This document shows, piece after piece, positions 1 through 6,370 of a stretch of DNA of 7,108 nucleotides (position 1 is its first letter; each line of letters begins with the position of its first letter). This DNA comes from a bacterium (GTDB lineage Bacteria; Patescibacteriota; Minisyncoccia; UBA6257; GWB1-50-10): the NCBI GenBank assembly GCA_021825465.1, contig JAKAGX010000032.1, positions 1 to 7,108 on the forward strand. The letters are read 5' to 3'. The translations under genes and the position numbers were made by a program. The notes under the pieces were generated by a model, which saw only the letters and a list, made by a program, of their open reading frames with translations, had not been told where the DNA came from and did no database searches.

Positions 1-406
1 CGAGGACGTTTATATAACGAATATTGTGAAACGACGGCCGCCGGAAAACCGCGACCCGTTCCCCGAAGAACTTTCGGCATACCGTCCGTATTTGGCGAGA
101 GAGATCGATGCCGTCGATTCCAAGATCATCGCGACCCTCGGAAGGTTTTCCATGAACTATTTTCTGCCGGATGGAAAGATATCCCGGGATCAAGGGAAGG
201 TCTTTTGGTGGGGCGAAAAGATCCTCGTCCCGCTGTATCATCCGGCGGCGGCGCTTCGATCGACGTCCGTTTTGGGGGATTTGGAGAAGAGTTTTAAAAC
301 TTTAAAAGCGGTCGTTATGAAGTACGACGAACTTGTGCGGCAAAAGAGGGAAAAGTCATCCGCCGAAGCTTCAGGGGACAAGGAAGAACAAACCTCGCTT
401 TTCTGA
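1..406 (+). CDS. Uracil-DNA glycosylase, family 4-like (5' partial)
   Basis: This is the C-terminal part of a uracil-DNA glycosylase that removes uracil from DNA to start base-excision repair. The frame is open from base 2 (EDVYITNI, then VKRRPPENRDP), so the gene begins upstream of the window and the GTG at 26 is internal. About 134 residues are visible. Family landmarks are the VYITNIVK-RPP-NRDP block, the ATLGR strand, and the active-site loop YHPAAALR with its histidine at codon 239-241. The GEAPG-type N-terminal motif lies outside the window. Two positions that are normally [4Fe-4S]-ligand cysteines in family 4 enzymes (K-C-RPP and A-C-RPYL, 16 residues apart) are Arg (codon 32-34) and Tyr (codon 80-82) here. 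After the domain comes a charged tail ending in QTSLF, which resembles a bacterial beta-clamp-binding motif. The family call is firm; activity without a cluster is untested. Confidence 0.9.
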   Translation, partial: EDVYITNIVKRRPPENRDPFPEELSAYRPYLAREIDAVDSKIIATLGRFSMNYFLPDGKISRDQGKVFWWGEKILVPLYHPAAALRSTSVLGDLEKSFKTLKAVVMKYDELVRQKREKSSAEASGDKEEQTSLF

Positions 407-407
407 A

Positions 408-416
408 TTATCCACA
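408..416 (+). promoter_or_regulatory. Perfect DnaA-box sequence TTATCCACA
   Basis: TTATCCACA matches the classical bacterial DnaA-box consensus exactly. It lies one base after the glycosylase stop codon and just before the terminator hairpin. It is a single box with no cluster or AT-rich unwinding region around it, so it is not evidence of an origin. It could be a DnaA regulatory or titration site, or chance: a given 9-mer is expected on either strand of a window this size a few percent of the time. Confidence 0.35.
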
Positions 417-424
417 GATTTGAA

Positions 425-476
425 GGCCCCCCGCTCTCCTCGAATTTTTGAGGGAGAACGGGGGGCCAAAGTTTTT
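425..476 (+). terminator. Rho-independent terminator after the glycosylase gene
   Basis: GGCCCCCCG (425-433) pairs with CGGGGGGCC (459-467) over nine bases. After one C-A mismatch, TCTCC-TC pairs with GA-GGGAGA with a single bulged G, leaving an eight-base loop around 442-449. That makes about 16 base pairs. The stem is followed by AAAG and then TTTTT (472-476). This very stable GC stem plus a short T-run is a good intrinsic terminator for the glycosylase transcript and separates it from the DUF763 gene. Confidence 0.65.
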
Positions 477-486
477 GAGGAGGGGG

Positions 487-492
487 TATAAT
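487..492 (+). promoter_or_regulatory. -10 box TATAAT of the DUF763 gene
   Basis: A perfect TATAAT lies six bases before the ATG at 499, so the expected transcription start falls at or next to the A of the start codon. I see no good -35 hexamer at 16-18 bases spacing, where the terminator stem lies. The GGAGGG between the box and the ATG is too close to act as a normal Shine-Dalgarno site. AGGAGGGGG at 478-486 is purine-rich, but lies upstream of the -10 box and would not be in this transcript. Confidence 0.55.
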
Positions 493-498
493 GGAGGG

Positions 499-1662
499 AT
501 GAAACGCGGCATCGCCACATTCACGCTCGATGAAGGAAAATGCCCCCCGTGGCTTTTCCGGCGCATGGTCGCGCTGGGGAGGGACATCGTCCGGATCCTC
601 GTCGCCGAATACGGGCCGGACGAATTCATTAAACGTATGGCAGATCCTGTATGCTTCCAGTCCTTGGGAACCGTTTTGGCGTTCGATTGGAATGCGTCCG
701 GCCTCACGACGATCCTGACCGCGGCCCTGAAGGAAGCGATCCGCCATGAAGAATGGGAATTGGGCGTGTTCATTTGCGGCGGAAAGGGCAAGACGTCGCG
801 CCAAACGCCGGACGAGATCCTCCGGTGGGGGGAGAAGATCGGCATGAGCGAAAAGAAAACGAACGCGCTCGTCTACAACTCGAAGATGAGTGCGAAGGTG
901 GACAGCGCGCTCGTGCAGGACGGCTTCCAGATTTACCACCACAGCTTTATGTTCTCACGGAACGGCGCGTGGACCGTCGTCCAGCAAGGAATGAACACGG
1001 AGCGGCAAACGGCGCGGCGGTACCACTGGTTTTCGGAGAATGTCCATGACCTCGTCTCAGAGCCGCATTCCGGGATTTCGTCGAAATTCGTCGGGAAAAA
1101 TGTTTTGAACATGGTCGCGAAGGAAAGCGGCGGGAGCCGCGAAATGTCCGTTGATCTCGTAGGCGGCGGTTACACTTCGCTTATGAAAGACATAACCATC
1201 CTTCGACGCCATTTTTCGAGGTATTCGAACATGGTTTCGCTCCAATCCGGCAAAGAACAGCTGACGCTCCTCGATCTCGACCGCGGCGAGTTCAAGGAGC
1301 ATCCGATGGTCCACGAAAATTTCGTGATGAACAAGTACCTGGATAAAGTCCTTCGGGAAGTCGCCTACGTGAACCCGGAGAACTATGAAAAGATGGTCGC
1401 CTTGAAAGGCGTCGGTCCGAAGACGGTACGGGCGCTTGCACTCGTGGGAGAAGTTATTTACGGCGCGAAACCTTCGTACGAAGATCCGGCGCGGTACAGC
1501 TTCGCGCACGGCGGGAAAGACGGGACGCCATTCCCGGTAGATTTGAATACCTACGACCAAACCATTGCGATCTTGAAACGCGCCGTCGCGAAGACCCGCT
1601 GGTCTTCGGATGAAAAGCGAAAAGCAGTGAATAAATTGGAAGCTCCTTCCGGGAAAAACTGA
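499..1662 (+). CDS. DUF763 domain protein (COG1415-like)
   Basis: The gene encodes a 387-residue protein of the DUF763 family, whose biochemical role I do not know to be established. Family landmarks are the start MKRGIATFTLDEGKCPPWLF, then CGGKGKTSRQTP (93-104), an aromatic and His-rich core including YHHSFMFSRNGAW (146-158) and QQGMN (162-166), RRYHWF (173-178), and FAHGGKDGTPFPVD (335-348). Residues 302-318 (LKGVGPKTVRALALVGE) form a clear helix-hairpin-helix motif, which usually binds DNA backbone without sequence specificity. No signal peptide or membrane segment is visible, so the protein should be cytoplasmic. The ATG at 499 was chosen because the same frame upstream runs through the terminator hairpin and the family start follows this ATG directly. 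The gene lies between a glycosylase gene and, beyond the ATPase, a repair helicase gene. A role in DNA repair or processing is inference. Confidence 0.88.
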   Translation: MKRGIATFTLDEGKCPPWLFRRMVALGRDIVRILVAEYGPDEFIKRMADPVCFQSLGTVLAFDWNASGLTTILTAALKEAIRHEEWELGVFICGGKGKTSRQTPDEILRWGEKIGMSEKKTNALVYNSKMSAKVDSALVQDGFQIYHHSFMFSRNGAWTVVQQGMNTERQTARRYHWFSENVHDLVSEPHSGISSKFVGKNVLNMVAKESGGSREMSVDLVGGGYTSLMKDITILRRHFSRYSNMVSLQSGKEQLTLLDLDRGEFKEHPMVHENFVMNKYLDKVLREVAYVNPENYEKMVALKGVGPKTVRALALVGEVIYGAKPSYEDPARYSFAHGGKDGTPFPVDLNTYDQTIAILKRAVAKTRWSSDEKRKAVNKLEAPSGKN

Positions 1663-1731
1663 GCCGAATACCCCCGCGAAGGCTAAGACTTGGGCGTCGC
1701 CCCGGAGACAGCCTGAGCGAGGGTATTCGGC
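1654..1731 (-). terminator. 69-nt nested hairpin between convergent genes; terminator for the ATPase
   Basis: GCCGAATACCC (1663-1673) and GGGTATTCGGC (1721-1731) are a perfect 11-bp inverted repeat. Inside it, CGC pairs with GCG, GGCT with AGCC, and GGGC-GTC-GCCC forms an apical hairpin. The element starts on the base after the DUF763 stop codon. Read on the minus strand, the stem is followed by TCAG and then TTTTT (complement of 1654-1658), as expected of an intrinsic terminator for the ATPase. The plus-strand side has no T-run, although the stem may still protect or end the DUF763 mRNA. A dispersed palindromic repeat is the alternative. Confidence 0.55.
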
Positions 1732-1740
1732 GAAGTGAAG

Positions 1741-4110
1741 TTAGGAGCGACCCTCGAAGTGGGGGACGATGAGCTTTTGGTCCACAATCTTCACCATCTC
1801 AGTGATCTGCATCCAGGCGAAGCACCAGATCCAGACGCCCAAGACATAGAGGAGGGGAATGGCGCCCATAAAAATACCGAAATATGCCATTGCACTTGCG
1901 AGAAGCTGAGTGAGAGATGTTGCCCAAATGACTTGGGCGCTTGGAAGGAATTTATACCACCGCTCTTTCGTGTGGGCGACGTAGATCAACATATGGCCCG
2001 AGATCATAAGTTTGAGGAAGTAAACCGTCTGAATGACATTCCAGTTCAAATGGAATACGTCGGCCATGAGAAAGAAGAGGATTAAGCTATTCAAGACGCC
2101 CGTCAGACCGTAGAGCGAACTTAGAATGAATCGTTCCATAACCTTGATTGTGGAAGGGCTTCCGAAATCCTTTACCTTGTTCCATGCAAGCGAGATCATC
2201 GGTACATCGTTCAAGATGGCGATGATCAAGAGTTGGATGGGCGTCAGGGGGTAGGCCTGGTAGATGAATCCGAGGACGACAACGGTAATGATGAGGCGGA
2301 AACTTTCCGATATGCGGTATGTGGAGTAGCTGTAGAGACGAGCGAAGATCTTCCTCGCTTCGATAAGTGCGTCTTTAATGACGGTGATGCCGGGTGAGAG
2401 GAGAACGATATCGGCCGCGCTTTTTAAGGCGTCGACGGCGTTCTTGACGCCGATGCCGACATTGGCTTTCTTGATGGCCGGGAGGTCATTCACGCCGTCG
2501 CCGGTCATTGCAACGATGTACCCCTCTGCTTCGGCGAGTTCTGCGAGTTTGAATTTGTCCTCGGGTAATATCTGCGAAAAAGCGCCGATGCTCGAGAAAT
2601 AATTTTTGTCTTTCGTCTCCCAATCAACGTCGTCGCGGGGGAGAACGCGTCCCGTGAGCGCAAGCTCTTCCGCCGTACGTTTTGTGATGGCGAGGTTGTC
2701 GCCGGTGAGCATTTTGACGCCGATGCCGTTTTGGCGAAGGAAGTCGATGACGTCCTTTGCGTCGGGGACCAAGGGATCGGAGAGCATGAGAATGCCCGCA
2801 AGTTGCATATCCTTTTCTTCGGAGCTGTTTTCGCGGATCGCAACGCCCAAGACGCGATAACCGTCATCGGCGGCCTTTTGAACGTCGGCCTCGTACTGCG
2901 ACTTCAATGTGGCGTCCATGGTGCAAAGCCCCTCGATCACCTGGGGAGCGCCGACGGAGACGACGGTTTTTATATCTTTGAACGAAGCTACGGCGGTCGA
3001 ACGTTTCCGCTCGGAATCGGCAGGCGTGAGTTCAAGGATCGAAAAATCGCGCGCGAGGCCCATCGTGCCCGCCTTTTTATTCACGGCGTTGTCGATGGAG
3101 CTTTTTGTGTCCTCAGGCGCCGCCGCGGAAGCGTAATAAACGACCTCCTCTTTCTCGCGGCCGTACCCGATGACGTTTGAAACAGTGATGAGATTGTTCG
3201 TCAAAGTTCCCGTCTTGTCGGTCAAAAGCATATTCACGTTTGCGAGATCTTCCAAGGCTGAGAGCCGGCGGACAATGGCCTGTTTTTTTGCGAGTTCCAA
3301 GGCGCCGAGGCTGATGATGAGGGTCATTACGGTCGGCAGACTTACGGGAATACCGGCGATCACCAAGCTCAAATCGAGGATCAAAATACTTCCAAGGCTT
3401 ACATGCTGAAAGAGGAAAAGGATGGTAATGATAATAACGCCCAACATGCTTACCACCATGAGGAATCGCGAGATCCTCAAAATATCCTTTTCAAGCAAGC
3501 TTTTTGCCCTCGTCTTTTCCACGAGGGTTATCGTTTTTCCGAAATACGTTTTTGTTCCCGTCGCCGTAATCCGCATTGTCGCGGAGCCGGTAGCTATGAA
3601 AGAGCCCGAATAAACCATATCTTCAGCCGCCTTTTCCTTCGGGAGTGATTCTCCGGTTAGAACCGCTTCGTTCACGGTGAGGTTGTTCAAATCAAGAAGT
3701 TTGCCGTCGGCCGGAACGATGTCGCCGACCATGAGATCCACGATGTCGTCGGGGACGATGAGCTTGGAATTGATCCAGGACCATTTCCCGTCGCGCAAGA
3801 CTTTCGATTGGATGGCCAGGCTTTCTTCGAGTTTTTTGACGGCATTGTCGGCCTTCCGCTCTTGCCAGAAACTTACGGAAAAGTTCAAGCCCATAAGAGC
3901 AATGATGAGGTAGAAATTGAGTACTTTCCCGTCGGCGAACGAGAGAAACGCCGCCGCAAGGAGCATAAGAGCGATTGGCGAGACGAGCCACTTCAGTATC
4001 TTCATAAGGAAGTTCGCTCTCTTTTCCGGTATTTCATTCGGACCGTACTCTTTCAGCCGTTTCTGAACTTCTTCCGCTGTCAGACCCCCTGTAATAATTC
4101 CGGTATCCAT
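1741..4110 (-). CDS. P3A-type plasma-membrane H+-transporting ATPase
   Basis: The 789-residue integral-membrane protein should couple ATP hydrolysis to proton export. In order there are an N-terminal cation-ATPase domain (GLTAEEVQKRLKEYGPNEIP), M1-M2 (about 33-82), the actuator domain with TGES (152-155), M3-M4 (about 214-272) with GIPVSLP (253-259), the phosphorylation motif DKTGTLT (Asp298), a compact nucleotide domain, MLTGD (467-471), TGDGVND (536-542) and M5-M10 (about 600-770). Residues equivalent to the proton-path Asn106, Arg655 and Asp684 of plant AHA2 appear present as Asn76, Arg605 and Asp635, which favours H+ over Ca2+ or metals. The lysine of the nucleotide-binding KGAP motif is replaced: the sequence is SVGAP, with Val386. 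There is no C-terminal autoinhibitory extension. The ATG at 4110 was chosen because the longer upstream frame reads antisense through the helicase gene and a -10 box lies seven bases before it. Confidence 0.92.
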   Translation of the reverse strand: MDTGIITGGLTAEEVQKRLKEYGPNEIPEKRANFLMKILKWLVSPIALMLLAAAFLSFADGKVLNFYLIIALMGLNFSVSFWQERKADNAVKKLEESLAIQSKVLRDGKWSWINSKLIVPDDIVDLMVGDIVPADGKLLDLNNLTVNEAVLTGESLPKEKAAEDMVYSGSFIATGSATMRITATGTKTYFGKTITLVEKTRAKSLLEKDILRISRFLMVVSMLGVIIITILFLFQHVSLGSILILDLSLVIAGIPVSLPTVMTLIISLGALELAKKQAIVRRLSALEDLANVNMLLTDKTGTLTNNLITVSNVIGYGREKEEVVYYASAAAPEDTKSSIDNAVNKKAGTMGLARDFSILELTPADSERKRSTAVASFKDIKTVVSVGAPQVIEGLCTMDATLKSQYEADVQKAADDGYRVLGVAIRENSSEEKDMQLAGILMLSDPLVPDAKDVIDFLRQNGIGVKMLTGDNLAITKRTAEELALTGRVLPRDDVDWETKDKNYFSSIGAFSQILPEDKFKLAELAEAEGYIVAMTGDGVNDLPAIKKANVGIGVKNAVDALKSAADIVLLSPGITVIKDALIEARKIFARLYSYSTYRISESFRLIITVVVLGFIYQAYPLTPIQLLIIAILNDVPMISLAWNKVKDFGSPSTIKVMERFILSSLYGLTGVLNSLILFFLMADVFHLNWNVIQTVYFLKLMISGHMLIYVAHTKERWYKFLPSAQVIWATSLTQLLASAMAYFGIFMGAIPLLYVLGVWIWCFAWMQITEMVKIVDQKLIVPHFEGRS

Positions 4111-4117
4111 AGTTTTT

Positions 4118-4123
4118 ATTGTA
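4118..4123 (-). promoter_or_regulatory. -10 box TACAAT of the ATPase gene
   Basis: On the minus strand TACAAT (complement of 4118-4123) is followed by seven bases (AAAAACT) and then the ATG at 4110. The expected transcription start is therefore at or within a base of the start codon. No convincing -35 is seen at 17 bases; TTTC-containing sequence around 4140-4147 is the only candidate. There is no Shine-Dalgarno sequence. Confidence 0.45.
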
Positions 4124-4129
4124 ATACTT

Positions 4130-4158
4130 TTTCCAGTGTCCGAAATATCGTGTATAGT
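4130..4158 (+). promoter_or_regulatory. Promoter of the helicase gene: TTTCCA, 17 bp, TATAGT
   Basis: TTTCCA (4130-4135, four of six match to TTGACA) and TATAGT (4153-4158, five of six match to TATAAT) are 17 bases apart. TG stands directly before the -10 box. The predicted transcription start falls at about 4165-4166, on the GTG chosen as the start codon. The promoter lies back to back with the ATPase promoter in a 55-base divergent gap. Confidence 0.5.
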
Positions 4159-4165
4159 GGTAGTT

Positions 4166-6133
4166 GTGGAAAATGAAATTTTGAAGAGTTTGAACGAAAG
4201 CCAGCGCGAAGCGGTCGAAGCAAAGGAAGGGCCGGTTCTCGTGATCGCGGGGCCGGGATCGGGCAAGACGCGGGTCATCGAATACCGCGTTTTGAACCTC
4301 ATCAGGTCCGGCGTCGATCCTCGGAAGATCCTCCTTCTTACTTTCACGAAGCGCGCGGCGCGGGAAATGCTTGCGCGGGCCGCTTCCCACGACAAGCGAT
4401 GCGAAGCGGTCGACGGCGGCACGTTCCATTCGTTCGCGTATAAACTTCTCCGAATCTATGGCAGCGAACTTGGATTGCGGAAAACGCTTTCCGTCCTCGA
4501 CGAGGGCGATGCGGAGGAGCTCATCGGGAAGATCTTGAACGCGTTCAATGTGAAGGAAAAAAAGGAAGCATTTCCCAAAAAAGACACCTTGAGAAGCATG
4601 TTCAGCCTTTCGGCGAACAAGGGATTAGATCTCGAGGATGTCGTCGGCCGGTACTTTTCCCACCTTGCCGATTTCGTGCCGGAGATCGAAGCCGTTTTTG
4701 AGCGGTACCAGCTGCGGAAGAAGGAAAGCGGATATGTCGATTTCGACGACCTGCTGCTCTATGCGCGGGATCTTTTGGTGCTTCAAAAGACCGGCGGGGA
4801 GATCGCTTCGCGGTACGAATACGTCATGGTCGACGAATTTCAGGACACGAACCCCGTGCAGGGAGACCTGACGCACCTCTTGGGGAAGCGGACGGGGAAC
4901 GTCCTCGCGGTCGGGGACGATGCGCAGAGCATTTACGGTTTCCGCGGCGCTTCGCACAAGAACATCATGGATTTCCCGGAATACTTCCCGGGGACGAAAC
5001 TCATCAAACTCGAGGAAAATTACCGCTCGACGCAAGCGATCCTTGATCTGTCGAATGAGCTTCTCCGGAATATGGCGGACAAGTTCAAAAAAGAGCTCGT
5101 GTCCGCGAAAGGGAAGACGGGAGAACGGCCGAAGCTTCTTTATTTCGGCACTGTCGCCGATGAAACGGAGTGGATCGCCGAAAAGGTCATCGCGCTCGCA
5201 TCGCAAGGCGTACCGCTCCGGGAACAAGCCGTCCTTTTCCGGTCGACGTACGTTTCGATCATGCTCCAAGCGGAGCTTTCAAAAATGAGGATCCCATACA
5301 AGGTATTCGGCGGCCTCCGGTTTTACGAGACGGCGCACGTAAAGGACTTTCTCGCCTTCGCGAAAGTGATCGCGAACCACAAGGACGAAATAAGTTGGGG
5401 GAGGATCTTGAATCTTCTGCCGGGCGTCGGCAAGAAGACGGCCGAAACGCTGTGGGGGGAGATGGAAAAGGCGGGCAACCTCGACGAAGCGCTCCCCGTG
5501 CTCGAACAAGCGGGGCTTGCCGGCAGGAACGCAGGGGAGGTTTTGAGATTGAAAGAAGCGGTTGCCGATGCATCCCGCTTGAAGAACGACCCCTTTGATC
5601 TTTTGGGCCGGGTCATGGATTTTTATTTGCCGATCTTCCGCGAAAAATTCGACGATTGGCCGGCGCGCCTCCAGGACCTTGAGACGATCAAGGATCTCGC
5701 GGAAGAGTATCATGAGCTCGATGCGTTCCTTGCCGATCTTTCGATCGACATACCGGAAGGCCGGGATGAAAACGAGGAAGAGTTTTTGACGCTCTCGACC
5801 ATTCATTCGGCAAAGGGCCTCGAGTGGAATACGGTATATCTCTTGGGTGTTTCCGAGGGGACGCTGCCTTCGAAACGATCGATGGATTTCGACGAGGATG
5901 TCGAAGAAGAGGGGAGGTTGCTCTACGTGGCGGTCACGCGGGCCAAGGAGCGCCTCTATCTCTTCTTCCACTTGGATGACGGACGGAGCGCCTACCTCGG
6001 GAACCGGATCTCGCGGTTTTTAGAACCGGCGAACGTCTTTGGGACGCTCTCTCATGAGGATCTGTCGGGGTACGGTTTGAAAGATGAGGTACGGTACAGC
6101 GACGAGGACGACGGGATCGACGTGAAGTGGTAG
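4166..6133 (+). CDS. UvrD/PcrA-like 3'-5' DNA helicase (SF1A)
   Basis: The 655-residue protein is an ATP-dependent DNA-unwinding enzyme of the UvrD/Rep/PcrA family, expected to act in repair and in clearing replication obstacles. Visible motifs are the Q motif LNESQREAV (9-17), Walker A AGPGSGKT (28-35), motif Ia LLLTFTKRAAREM, TFHSFA (86-91), FDDLL (193-197), Walker B VDEFQDTN (222-229), motif III GDDAQSIYGFRGA (250-262), GGLRFYE (382-388), a PGVGKKTAE segment (419-427), motif V TIHSAKGLEW (545-554) and motif VI RLLYVAVTRAKERL (584-597). Only about 58 residues follow motif VI, so the longer C-terminal tail of classical PcrA/UvrD appears shortened. In-frame GTGs at 4136 and 4157 give longer products, but both lie upstream of the predicted transcript start. 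GTG 4166 gives the expected short lead into the Q motif. All catalytic motifs look intact. Exact orthology to PcrA, UvrD or Rep cannot be settled here. Confidence 0.92.
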   Translation: MENEILKSLNESQREAVEAKEGPVLVIAGPGSGKTRVIEYRVLNLIRSGVDPRKILLLTFTKRAAREMLARAASHDKRCEAVDGGTFHSFAYKLLRIYGSELGLRKTLSVLDEGDAEELIGKILNAFNVKEKKEAFPKKDTLRSMFSLSANKGLDLEDVVGRYFSHLADFVPEIEAVFERYQLRKKESGYVDFDDLLLYARDLLVLQKTGGEIASRYEYVMVDEFQDTNPVQGDLTHLLGKRTGNVLAVGDDAQSIYGFRGASHKNIMDFPEYFPGTKLIKLEENYRSTQAILDLSNELLRNMADKFKKELVSAKGKTGERPKLLYFGTVADETEWIAEKVIALASQGVPLREQAVLFRSTYVSIMLQAELSKMRIPYKVFGGLRFYETAHVKDFLAFAKVIANHKDEISWGRILNLLPGVGKKTAETLWGEMEKAGNLDEALPVLEQAGLAGRNAGEVLRLKEAVADASRLKNDPFDLLGRVMDFYLPIFREKFDDWPARLQDLETIKDLAEEYHELDAFLADLSIDIPEGRDENEEEFLTLSTIHSAKGLEWNTVYLLGVSEGTLPSKRSMDFDEDVEEEGRLLYVAVTRAKERLYLFFHLDDGRSAYLGNRISRFLEPANVFGTLSHEDLSGYGLKDEVRYSDEDDGIDVKW

Positions 6134-6339
6134 ATCCGCTTTTTCCCTCGCGGGCGTAAGTTTCGGTTCGGATAAATTCTCCTCGCTCATCCTGGGAAAG
6201 GAACGGAATTTTCGAACTCAACCTTGGTTTCATCTATGAAACCGTCGGGATTCGAACAGCGACAAATTCCTATTTCCTGCGTCTTCGCTTGGGAATTTAT
6301 AACCTCGCCTCAAAAACCCGCTCGAAAGAAAGCGGATCT
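6132..6339. repeat. About 208-bp nested imperfect palindrome downstream of the helicase gene
   Basis: This fills most of the 237-base gap after the helicase and its first two bases belong to the TAG stop. Arms in order are AGATCCGCTTT (6132-6142) with AAAGCGGATCT (6329-6339), GCGGG (6150-6154) with CCCGC (6317-6321), ATAAATTC (6172-6179) with GAATTTAT (6293-6300), GGAAA (6195-6199) with TTTCC (6273-6277), GGAATTT (6205-6211) with AAATTCC (6264-6270), and at the apex GGTTTCAT (6226-6233) with ATGAAACC (6236-6243). Spacers between matching blocks have equal or nearly equal lengths on both arms. It could be a MITE-like element, a structured RNA or a large terminator. I see no target-site duplication. 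A local hairpin CCGCT/AGCGG followed on the minus strand by GTTTTTG (6311-6335) could end leftward transcription. Confidence 0.6.
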
Positions 6340-6354
6340 CCCTTGGTTTTGCGG

Positions 6355-6360
6355 TATAAT
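6355..6360 (+). promoter_or_regulatory. -10 box TATAAT of the AT-rich orphan gene
   Basis: A perfect TATAAT ends ten bases before the ATG at 6371, predicting a leader of only about three or four bases. No Shine-Dalgarno sequence lies between them and no clear -35 hexamer is seen 16-18 bases upstream. The box supports 6371 as the start rather than the longer in-frame ATG at 6224, which would read through the palindromic element. Confidence 0.5.
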
Positions 6361-6370
6361 ATTAAGCACA

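Noticed and set aside
448..498. 17-residue extension of the DUF763 frame to 448
   Set aside because: It begins in the loop of the terminator hairpin and lies upstream of the -10 box; the family start fits the ATG at 499.
408..498. Replication origin near the DnaA box
   Set aside because: Only one box is present, with no cluster, no AT-rich unwinding element, and no dnaA or dnaN nearby.
238..942. 234-codon open frame on the minus strand
   Set aside because: It lies antisense to the glycosylase tail, the terminator and the DUF763 gene, has no recognisable domain, and its Arg/Pro-rich product is typical of a shadow frame.
4111..4422. 104-residue N-terminal extension of the ATPase frame
   Set aside because: It runs antisense through the helicase Walker A region and the divergent promoters, and the family N-terminus fits the ATG at 4110.
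6211..6263. tRNA-like signal: GGGATTCGAAC and a second TTCGAA, with a 7-bp closing stem and inner hairpins
   Set aside because: The would-be T-arm does not pair with five bases around a seven-base loop on either strand, there is no D-arm, and the closed unit is only 66 bases. It is better explained as part of the larger palindrome.
6224..6370. 49-residue N-terminal extension of the orphan gene
   Set aside because: It would translate the palindromic element and the TATAAT box, and its composition differs from the gene body.
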